64,000 nucleotides of DNA, from NCBI GenBank assembly GCA_964019135.1, contig OZ025258.1, positions 1,054,001 through 1,118,000 on the forward strand. The letters run 5' to 3'. The stretch's first letter is position 1; every line of letters begins with the position of its first letter. The position numbers and the translations under genes are program-made. Positions 11,001 through 23,000 of the stretch are shown here, piece by piece. The notes beneath the pieces were generated by a model that did no database searches, had not been told where the DNA came from, and saw nothing but the letters and a program-made list of their open reading frames with translations. The stretch is from Arenicola marina (taxonomy: Eukaryota > Annelida > Polychaeta > Arenicolidae).

Positions 11001-14000
11001 GAGACTGGACGCCAGACCCTAGCCTTGTGGTCGCTCCAGGAGACCGGACGCTAGACCCTAGCCTTGTGGTCGCTCCAGGAGACCGGACGCTAAACCCTAG
11101 CCTTGTGGTCGCCCCAGGAGACCGGACGCTAGACCCTAGCCTTGCGGTCGCTCCAGGAGACCGGACGCTAGACCCTAGCCTTGTGGTCACCCCAGAAGAC
11201 CGGACGCTAGACCCTAGTCTTGTGGTCGCTCCAGGAGACCGGACGCTAGACCCTAGCCTTGTGGTCGCCCCAGAAGACCGGACGCTAAACCCTAGCCTTG
11301 TGGTCGCTCCAGGAGACCGGACGCTAGACCCTAGCCTTGTGGTCGCTCCAGGAGACCGGACGCTAGACCCTAGCCTTGTGGTCGCTCCAGGAGACTGGAC
11401 GCTAAGCAATTTAAATCAATTGGTGTTTTAGGCCGCTTTTGCGCACACACGGGCTAAACAGGTGCAAGGGGGCTCCACCGACGACGAGGAATCAATGCAT
11501 AAATCATGCCCCAGAACAGGTTCACGGGCCCGGATTCGAACCCACGACCTATTGATCTGCAGTCTGATGTGCTAACCACTACACCAGGGAGGCCACCTGG
11601 ACTTCTCGATCTTTGGCTTAGTGTGCTAACCACTACACCAGGGAGGCCCCCTGGACTTCTCGATCGTTGGCTTAGTGTGCTAACCACTACACCAGGGAGG
11701 CCCCCTGGACATCAAGGAGGTGCCCTGGCCGCCGGTAACAGTGGTAGGCCGGGAGGCAGGCCGGGTGTGGGGACTAACCATGCAGCCGCTGGAGATCTCG
11801 GCGTCCGGTCCCAGCTTGGTGAGCAGGGCGTGGGCCATCGCCGCCTTCTTCTGTAGGACAAGCAGCGCACGCATCAGTCAGGGCACAGTTACAGCCAACA
11901 GCATAGGCAGCGTCCGACAGATAGTCAGATATCAGAGGCAGCGTACGACAGATAGTCAGATATCAGAGGCCGCGTACGACAGAAAGTCAGATATCAGAGG
12001 CCGCGTCCGACAGATAGTCAGATATCAGAGGCAGCGTACGACAGAAAGTCAGATATCAGAGGCATCGTAAGACAGGTAGTCAGATATCAGAGGCAGGGTA
12101 CAGAAGATAGTCAGATATCAGAGGCAGCGTACGACAGAAAGTCAGATGTCAGAGGCATCGTAAGACAGATAGTCAGATATCAGAGGCAGGGTACAGAAGT
12201 TAGTCAGATATCAGAGGTAGCGTATGACAGATAGTCAGATATCAGAGGCATCGTACGACAGATAGTCAGATATCAGAGGCAGGGTACAGAAGATAGATAT
12301 CAGAGGCAGCGTACGACAGATAGTCTGATATCAGAGGCATCGTACGACAGATAGTCAGATATCAGAGGCAGCCAACAGAAGATGGTCAAACATCAGTCAT
12401 GGTACAGATACCCAAAACACGTTGCACGTGATACTGTAATATTTTTTGGCCGTTAAAAACGGAGTTCTCGAGCCCTGGTAGGAGGCAGCACGTGTCGGGG
12501 GTACCACGTATCGGGGGCACCACCTGTCGGGGGCACCACGTGCCGGGGGCACTACGTGTCGGGGGCACCACGTGTCGGGGGCAGCACGTATCGGGGGCAC
12601 CACCTGTCGGGGGCACCACGTGCCGGGGGCACTACGTGTCGGGGGCACCACGTGTCGGGGGCACCACCTGTCGGGGGCACCACCTGTCGGGGGCAGCACG
12701 TGTCGGGGGCAGCACGTGTCGGGGGCAGCACGTGTTGGGGGCACCACGTGTCGGGGGCAGCACGTGTTTTGGGGCACCACGTGTCGGGGGCAGCTCGTGT
12801 CGGGGGCAGCACGTGTCGGGGGCAGCACGTGTCGAGGGCAGCACGTGTCGGGGGCAGCACGTGTTTGGGGCAGCTCGTGTCGGGGGCACCACGTGTCGGG
12901 GGCAGCACGTGTCGGGGGCAGCTCGTGTCGGGGGCACCACGTGTCGGGGGCACCACCTGTCGGGGGCAGCACGTGTTTTAGGGCACCACATGTCGGGGGC
13001 AGCTCGTGTCGGGGGCACCACGTGTCGGGGGCACCACGTGTCGGGGGCACCACGTGTCGGGGGCAGCACGTGTCGGGGGCAGCACGTGTTGGGGGCAGCT
13101 CGTATCGGGGGCAGCACGTGTTGGGGGCACCACGTGTCGGGGGCACCACCTGTCGGGGGCAGCACGTGTTGGGGGCACCACGTGTCGGGGGCAGCTCGTG
13201 TCGGGGGCACCACGTGTCGGGGGCAGCTCGTGTCGGGGGCACCACGTGTCGGGGGCAGCTCGTGTCGGGGGCACCACGTGTCGGGGGCACCACCTGTCGG
13301 GGGCAGCACGTGTTTTGGGGCACCACGTGTCGGGGGAAGCTCGTGTCGGGGGCACCACGTGCCGGGGGCAGCTCGTGTCGGGGGCAGCACGTGCCGGGGG
13401 CAGCACGTGTCGGGGGCAGCACATGTTGGGGGCACCACGTGTCGGGGGCACCACGTGTCGGGGGCAGCACGTGTTTTGGGGCACCACGTGTCGGGGGCAG
13501 CTCGTGTCGGGGGCAGCACGTGTCGGGGGCACCACGTTTCGGGGGTAGCTCGTGTCGGGGGCAGCACGTGTCGGGGGCAGCTCGTGTCGGGAGGGTGGGG
13601 GGGGTACCCACCTTGTTCTCGGCGTAGATGATCTGGGCGATGCTGTGGTTGCGGATGTCGGCGGAGGGCTCCGGGGTCGTGGCCTTCTCCTCCGGGGGCT
13701 TCTTGGCCTCATCCTCCAACTGTTGCTGCAACGCCAAGACATCCAGCTCACTGCACACACTTACATCTCACTTCACAGGCTCCACACCCACTGATTTCTC
13801 ACTTCACAGGCTGCACACCCACTGATATCTCACTTCACAGGCTCCACACCCACTGATATCTCACTTCACAGGCTGCACACCCACTGATATCTCACTTCAC
13901 AGGCTGCACACCCACTGATATCTCACTTCACAGGCTTCACACCCACTGATATCTCACTTCACAGGCTCCACACCCACTGATATCTCACTTCACAGGCTCC

Positions 14001-17000
14001 ACACCCACTGATATCTCACTTCACACCCACTGATATCTCACTTCACAGGCTGCACACCCACTGATATCTCACTTCACAGGCTGCACACCCACTGATATCT
14101 CACTTCACAGGCTTCACACCCACTGATATCTCACTTCACAGGCTCCACACCCACTGATATCTCACTTCACAGGCTCCACACCCACTGATATCTCACTTCA
14201 CACCCACTGATATCTCACTTCACAGGCTGCACACCCACTGATATCTCACTTCACAGGCTCCACACCCACTGATATCTCACTTCACAGGCTCCACACCCAC
14301 TGATGTCTCACTTCACAGGCTGACAGGGCACAGTGACAATCACGGGACAGGGCAGACAGTCACGTGACGGCACAGTGAGTCACGTGACAGGAACAGGGGA
14401 CCAACCTGTTTCTTTTTGAGTTTCTGGATCTGGAGTTCCAGTTTGCTGATCTCCTTGTCGACCTTGTTGATGTTGGTGAGGAGCTCGTCCTTGGAGGTCT
14501 TCACGGCGGACAGGTCGTCCCTGGCGTCCTCGGAGGGCAGGGTCGGGGAGATGGCCTCCACTTGGGGGTTGTACACCGAGTCCTGCAACACACCACGCCC
14601 ACTGTAACCACGGCCACCAGACACACACACCCACTGTAACCACGGCCACCAGACACGCACACCCACTGTAACCACGGCCACCAGACACGCACACCCACTG
14701 TAACCACGGCCACCAGACACACACACCCACTGTAACCACGGCCACCAGACACGCACACCCACTGTAACCACGGCCACCAGACACACACACCCACTGTAAC
14801 CACGGCCACCAGACACACACACCCACTGTAACCACGGCCACCAGACACACACACCCACTGTAACCACGGCCACCAGACACACACACCCACTGTAACCACG
14901 GCCACCAGACACACACACCCACTGTAACCACGGCCACCAGACACACAAACCCACTGTAACCACGGCCACCAGACACACACACCCACTGTAACCACGGCCA
15001 CCAGACACACACACCCACTGTAACCACGGCCACCAGACACACACACCCACTGTAACAACGGCCACCAGACACGCACACCCACTGTAACCACGGCCACCAG
15101 ACACACACACCCACTGTAACCACGGCCACCAGACACACACACCCACTGTAACCACGGCCACCAGACACACACACCCACTGTAACCACGGCCACCAGACAC
15201 ACACCCACTGTAACCACGGCCACCAGACACACACACCCACTGTAACCACGGCCACCAGACACACACACCCACTGTAACCACGGCCACCAGACACACACAC
15301 CCACTGTAACCACGGCCACCAGACACACACACCCACTGTAACCACGGCCACCAGACACACCCACTTTAACCACGGCCACCAGACACACACACACACTGTA
15401 ACCACGGCCAACAGACACACACACACACTGTAACGACGGCCACCAGAGACACACACCCACTGTAACCACGGCCACCAGACACACACACCCACTGTAACCA
15501 CGGCCACCAGACACACACACCCACTGTAACCACGGCCACCAGACACACACACCCACTGTAACCACGGCCACCAGACACACACACACACTGTAACCACGGC
15601 CAACAGACACACACACACTGTAACCACGGCCACCAGAGACACACACCCACTGTAACCACGGCCACCAGACAAACACGCCCACTGTAACCACGGCCACCAG
15701 ACACACCCACTGTAACCACGGCCACCAGACACACACCCACTGTAACCACGGCCACCAGACACACACACCCACTGGAACCACGGCCACCAGACACACACAC
15801 CCACTGTAACCACGGCCACCAGACAAACACACTGTAACCACGGCCACCAGACAAACACACCCACTGTAACCATGGCCACCAGACAGACACGCCCACTTTA
15901 ACCATGGCCACCAGACAAACACACCCACTGTAACCATGGCCACCAGACAAACACACATACTGATGGCGTGCCCCCCACCCCCTAGGCTGTGACCCACCTA
16001 AGCTTGCCTCCCGCTCAGGCTGTGACCCACCTTCTTGGCGTCCAGGTCCCGCGTGTCTATGCGCAGTGGCTGCGTGAGGTCATGGCGAGGCTCCGAAAGA
16101 CGTGGCCGCTTGTGCACGTGGGAGGGCAGGTCCCCCCCGGCCAGGCCGGGCGGTGGCACGCCGGGGGGGTGCTGCTGCGGCTGGGAGCTGGGCGGGGCCT
16201 GGGGCTGCTGGGCCGCCCCCGGGGGCTGGCTGTGATGCTGGTGGGAGGCCAGCGGCCGCCCAGACTGGTCTCGCTCATAGCGGCTGCAAATACAACGGTG
16301 TAACTAAACCAACAGATATAACTAACACCAATTAAACAAGCAATAGTTTTTTGGGTTTTTTTATATTTGTATTTATTCATTCAATATTAGCAACGTTAGA
16401 AAACCTCAAAAATTATAGTATGGCCTGGCTGTGGTATTCATCATATCTCCGTACCTCTCTCTCGGCCAACATGGCCTGGCTGTGGTATTCATCAAGTCTC
16501 CTTACCTCTCTCTCTCGGCCACCATGGCCTGGCTGTGGTATTTATCAAGTCTCCGTACCTCTCTCTCGGCCACCATGGCCTGGCTGTGGTATTCATCCAG
16601 TCTCCTTACCTCTCTCTCGGCCACCATGGCCTGGCTGTGGTATTCATCAAGTCTCCTTACCTCTCTCTCGGCCACCATGGCCTGGCTGTGGTATTCATCA
16701 AGTCTCCTTACCTCTCTCTCTCGGCCACCATGGCCTGGCTTTGGTATTCATCAAGTCTCCTTACCTCTTTCTCTCGGCCACCATGGCCTGGCTGTGGTAT
16801 CATCAAGTCTCCTTACCTCTCTCTTGGCCACCGTGGCCTGGCTGTGGTATTAATCAAGTCTCCTTACCTCTCTCTCTCGGCCACCATGGCCTGGCTGTGG
16901 TATTCATCAAGTCTCCTTACCTCTCTCTTGGCCACCATGGCCTGGCTGTGGTATTCATCAAGTCTCTTTACCTCTCTCTTGGCCACCATGGCCTGGCTGT

Positions 17001-20000
17001 GGTATTCATCAAGTCTCCGTACCTCTCTCTCGGCCACCATGGCCTGGCTGTGGTATTCATCAAATCTCCGTACCTCTCTCTCGGCCACCATGGCCTGGCT
17101 GTGGTATTTATCAAGTCTCCTTACCTCTCTCTCGGCCACCATGGCCTGGCTGTGGTATTCATCAAGTCTCCTTACCTCTCTCTCGGCCACCATGGCCTGG
17201 CTGTGGTATTCATCAAGTCTCCTTACCTCTCTCTCGGCCACCATGGCCTGGCTGTGGTATTCATCAAGTCTCCTTACCTCTCTCTCTCGGCCACCATGGC
17301 CTGGCTGTGGTATTCATCAAGTCTCCTTACCTCTCTCTCTCGGCCACCATGGCCTGGCTGTGGTACTCATCAAGTCTCCTTACCTCTCTCTCAGCCACCA
17401 TGGCCTGGCTGTGGTATTCATCCAGTCTCCTTACCTCTCTCTCTCGGCCACCATGGCCTGGCTGTGGTATTCATCAAGTCTCCTTACCTCTCTCTCGGCC
17501 ACCATGGCCTGGCTGTGGTATTCATCAAGTCTCCTTACCTCTCTCTCGGCCACCATGGCCTGGCTGTGGTATGCATCAAGTCTCCTTACCTCTCTCTCGG
17601 CCACCATGGCCTGGCTGTGGTATTCATCAAGTCTCCTTACCTCTCTCTCTCGGCCACCATGGCCTGGCTGTGGTATTCATCAAGTCTCCTTACCTCTCTC
17701 TCTCGGCCACCATGGCCTGGCTGTGGTATTCATCAAGTCTCCGTACCTCTCTCTCGGCCACCATGGCCTGGCTGTGGTATTCATCAAGTCTCCTTACCTC
17801 TCTCTCTCGGCCACCATGGCCTGGCTGTGGTATTTATCAAGTCTCCTTACCTCTCTCTCGGCCACCATGGCCTGGCTGTGGTATTCATCAAGTCTCTGTA
17901 CCTCTCTCTCGGCCACCATGGCCTGGCTGTGGTATTCATCAAGTCTCCTTACCTCTCTCTCTCGGCCACCATGGCCTGGCTGTGGTATTCATCCAGTCTC
18001 CTTACCTCTCTCTCTCGGCCACCATGGCCTGGCTGTGGTATTCATCAAGTCTCCTTACCTCTCTCTCGGCCACCATGGCCTGGCTGTGGTATTCATCAAG
18101 TCTCCTTACCTCTCTCTCTCGGCCACCATGGCCTGGCTGTGGTATTCATCAAGTCTCCTTACCTCTCTCTCGGCCACCATGGCCTGGCTGTGGTATTCAT
18201 CAAGTCTCCGTACCTCTCTCTCGGCCACCATGGCCTGGCTGTGGTATTCATCAAGTCTCCTTACCTCTCTCTCTCGGCCACCATGGCCTGGCTGTGGTAT
18301 TCATCAAGTCTCCTTACCTCTCTCTCTCGGCCACCATGGCCTGGCTGTGGTATTCATCAAGTCTCCTTACCTCTCTCTCTCGGCCACCATGGCCTGGCTG
18401 TGGTATTCATCAAGTCTCCTTACCTCTCTCTCGGCCACCATGGCCTGGCTGTGGTATTCATCCAGTCTCCTTACCTCTCTCTCTCGGCCACCATGGCCTG
18501 GCTGTGGTATTCATCAAGTCTCCTTACCTCTCTCTCGGCCACCATGGCCTGGCTGTGGTATTCATCAAGTCTCCTTACCTCTCTCTCGGCCACCATGGCC
18601 TGGCTGTGGTATTCATCAAGTCTCCTTACCTCTCTCTCGGCCACCATGGCCTGGCTGTGGTATTCATCAAGTCTCCTTACCTCTCTCTCTCGGCCACCAT
18701 GGCCTGGCTGTGGTATTCATCAAGTCTCCTTACCTCTCTCTCTCGGCCACCATGGCCTGGCTGTGGTATTCATCAAGTCTCCGTACCTCTCTCTCGGCCA
18801 CCATGGCCTGGCTGTGGTATTCATCAAGTCTCCTTACCTCTCTCTCTCGGCCACCATGGCCTGGCTGTGGTATTCATCAAGTCTCCTTACCTCTCTCTCG
18901 GCCACCATGGCCTGGCTGTGGTATTCATCAAGTCTCTGTACCTCTCTCTCGGCCACCATGGCCTGGCTGTGGTAGTCATCAAGTCTCCTTACCTCTCTCT
19001 CTCGGCCACCATGGCCTGGCTGTGGTATTCATCCAGTCTCCTTACCTCTCTCTCTCGGCCACCATGGCCTGGCTGTGGTATTCATCAAGTCTCCGTACCT
19101 CTCTCTCGGCCACCATGGCCTGGCTGTGGTATTCATCCAGTCTCCTTACCTCTCTCTCTCGGCCACCATGGCCTGGCTGTGGTATTCATCAAGTCTCCTT
19201 ACCTCTCTCTCTCGGCCACCATGGCCTGGCTGTGGTATTCATCAAGTCTCCTTACCTCTCTCTCGGCCACCATGGCCTGGCTGTGGTATTCATCAAGTCT
19301 CCTTACCTCTCTCTCTCGGCCACCATGGCCTGGCTGTGGTATTCATCAAGTCTCCTTACCTCTCTCTCTCGGCCACCATGGTCTGGCTGTGGTATTCATC
19401 AAGTCTCCGTACCTCTCTCTCGGCCACCATGGTCTGGCTGTGGTATTCATCAAGTCTCCTTACCTCTCTCTCGGCCACCATGGCCTGGCTGTGGTATTCA
19501 TCAAGTCTCCTTACCTCTCTCTCTCGGCCACCATGGCCTGGCTGTGGTATTCATCAAGTCTCCTTACCTCTCTCTCGGCCACCATGGCCTGGCTGTGGTA
19601 TTCATCAAGTCTCCTTACCTCTCTCTCGGCCACCATGGCCTGGCTGTGGTATTCATCAAGTCTCCTTACCTCTCTCTCTCGGCCACCATGGCCTGGCTGT
19701 GGTATTCATCAAGTCTCCTTACCTCTCTCTCTCGGCCACCATGGCCTGGCTGTGGTATTCATCAAGTCTCCTTACCTCTCTCTCGGCCACCATGGCCTGG
19801 CTGTGGTATTCATCAAGTCTCCTTACCTCTCTCTCGGCCACCATGGCCTGGCTGTGGTATTCATCAAGTCTCCTTACCTCTCTCTCGGCCACCATGGCCT
19901 GGCTGTGGTATGCATCAAGTCTCCTTACCTCTCTCTCGGCCACCATGGCCTGGCTGTGGTATTCATCCAGTCTCCTTACCTCTCTCTCTCGGCCACCATG

Positions 20001-23000
20001 GCCTGGCTGTGGTATTCATCAAGTCTCCTTACCTCTCTCTCTCGGCCACCATGGCCTGGCTGTGGTATTCATCAAGTCTCCTTACCTCTCTCTCGGCCAC
20101 CATGGCCTGGCTGTGGTATGCATCAAGTCTCCTTACCTCTCTCTCGGCCACCATGGCCTGGCTGTGGTATTCATCCAGTCTCCTTACCTCTCTCTCTCGG
20201 CCACCATGGCCTGGCTGTGGTATTCATCAAGTCTCCTTACCTCTATCTCGGCCACCATGGCCTGGCTGTGGTATTCATCAAGTCTCCTTACCTCTTTCTC
20301 TCGGCCACCATGGCCTGGCTGTGGTATTCATCAAGTCTCCTTACCTCTCTCTTGGCCACCATGGCCTGGCTGTGGTATTTATCAAGTCTCCGTACCTCTC
20401 TCTCGGCCACCATGGCCTGGCTGTGGTATTCATCAAGTCTCCTTACCTCTCTCTCTCGGCCACCATGGCCTGGCTGTGGTATTCATCAAGTCTCCTTACC
20501 TCTCTCTCTCGGCCACCATGGCCTGGCTGTGGTATTCATCAAGTCTCTGTACCTCTCTCTCGGCCACCATGGCCTGGCTGTGGTATTCATCAAGTCTCCT
20601 TACCTCTCTCTCTCGGCCACCATGGCCTGGCTGTGGTATTCGCCTAGCATGCTGGGACGTCGACGCTGATGTGGCATTTCCACGTCACGGAAACGTGGAC
20701 CGCTAAATTCTCCCATCCTTTCTCCCTGGAATAAAAAAAAAACATCCAGATTTCACAAACGGCCTATGTAATACAACAAATGGAAGCACACATGCAACTT
20801 TACCCGGTTTTAAAGCAACATCACCACCAATTTAACATCCATCCCACCACAACCACCCCAGTATTTACCATGTTTGTTAATTGGACACAACCACCCCAGT
20901 ATTTACCATCTTTGTTAATCTGACACAACTACCCCAGTATTTACCATCTTTGGTAATCTGACACAACTACCCCAGTATTTACCATCTTTGGTAATCTGAC
21001 ACAACTACCCCAGTATTTAACATCTTTGTTAATTGGACACAACTACCCCAGTATTTACCATCTTTGTTAATCTGACACAACTACCCCAGTATTTACCATC
21101 TTTGTTAATCTGACACAACTACCCCAGTATTTACCATCTTTGTTAATCTGACACAACTACCCCAGTATTTACCATCTTTGTTAATTGGACACAACCACCC
21201 CAGTATTTAACATCTTTGTTAATCTGACACAACTACCCCAGTATTTAACATCTTTGTTAATCTGACACAACTACCCCAGTATTTAACATCTTTGTTAATC
21301 TGACACAACTACCCCAGGATTAAACATCTTTGTTAATCTGACACAACTACCCCAGTATTTAACATCTTTGTTAATCTGACACAACTACCCCAGTATTTAA
21401 CATCTTTGTTAATCTGACACAACCACCCCAGTATTTAACATCTTTGTTAATCTGACACAACTACCCCAGTATTTACTATCTTTGTTAATCTGACACAACT
21501 ACCCCAGTATTTAACATCTTTGTTAATCTGACACAACTACCCCAGTATTTACCATCTTTGTTAATTGGACACAACTACCCCAGTATTTAACATCTTTGTT
21601 AATCTGACACAACTACCCCAGTATTTAACATCTTTGTTAATCTGACACAACTACCCCAGTATTTAACATCTTTGTTAATCTGACACAACTACCCCAGTAT
21701 TTAACATCTTTGTTAATCTGACACAACTACCCCAGGATTTAACATCTTTGTTAATCTGACACAACTACCCCAGTATTTAACATCTTTGTTAATCTGACAC
21801 AACTACCCCAGTATTTAACATCTTTGTTAATCTGACACAACCACCCCAGTATTTAACATCTTTGTTAATCTGACACAACTACCCCAGTATTTACCATCTT
21901 TGTTAATCTGACACAACTACCCCAGTATTTAACATCTTTGTTAATCTGACACAACTACCCCAGTATTTACCATCTTTGTTAATTGGACACAACTACCCCA
22001 GTATTTAACATCTTTGTTAATCTGACACAACTACCCCAGTATTTACCATCTTTGTTAATTGGACACAACTACCCCAGTATTTAACATCTTTGTTAATCTG
22101 ACACAACTACCCCAGTATTTAACATCTTTGTTAATCTGACACAACTACCCCAGTATTTACCATCTTTGTTAATTGGACACAACCACCCCAGTATTTAACA
22201 TCTTTGGTAATCTGACACAACTACCCCAGTATTTACCATCTTTGTTAATTGGACACAACCACCCCAGTATTTAACATCTTTGGTAATCTGACACAACTAC
22301 CCCAGTATTTACCATCGTTGTTAATCTGACACAACTACCCCAGTATTTACCATCTTTGTTAATCTGACACAACTACCCCAGTATTTAACATCTTTGGTAA
22401 TCTGACACAACTAACCCAGTATTTACCATCTTTGTTAATTGGACACAACCACCCCAGTATTTAACATCTTTGGTAATCTGACACAACTACCCCAGTATTT
22501 ACCATCTTTGTTAATCTGACACAACTACCCCAGTATTTACCATCTTTGTTAATCTGACACAACTACCCCAGTATTTAACATCTTTGGTAATCTGACACAA
22601 CTAACCCAGTATTTACCATATTCGGTAATCTGACACAACCCAGTTTTTATCACCCACGCCACAACTAACCCAGTTTTTATCACCCACGCCACAACTAACC
22701 CAGTTTTTATCACCCACGCCACAACTAACCCAGTATGCATAGCTCACACCACAACAACTAACCCAGTATTTATCTAGGCACCACAACAACTAACCCAGTT
22801 TGTATCCCCCAGTATTTATGATGTATGACAGGTACCAGTAGAACACAACCACTCGCCTAACTCGCGGGTTAGTGCCCGAGGGGGGGGGGTAAGAGATGGG
22901 GGTTCATTTCTTGGAATCTCAACCATGCCCTACATGACAGTGTCACGTGACCGGCTGTATTCTGGAGCCCCGTTGTGTGAGTCCTCCACTCGCGGCGCTC

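Noticed and set aside
9724-11431. Open frames of about 550 codons on both strands
   Set aside because: They follow from a 39-bp repeat without stops in one frame per strand; codons repeat every 13 residues and the region is intronic.
14340-15997. Minus-strand open frames of about 500 codons (repeated VCVWWPWLQW)
   Set aside because: Artefact of the 32-bp array next to NCOR exon 5; no stop occurs in any of the three frames of the repeat.
16351-20706. Plus-strand open frames of up to 1370 codons (repeated MAWLWYSSSLLTSL)
   Set aside because: They are antisense to an array built from NCOR exon 3; the length comes from the 51-bp period.
20857-22620. Regularly spaced repeats that might suggest a CRISPR array
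   Set aside because: There are no unique spacers; the whole 38-bp unit repeats. This is eukaryotic DNA.
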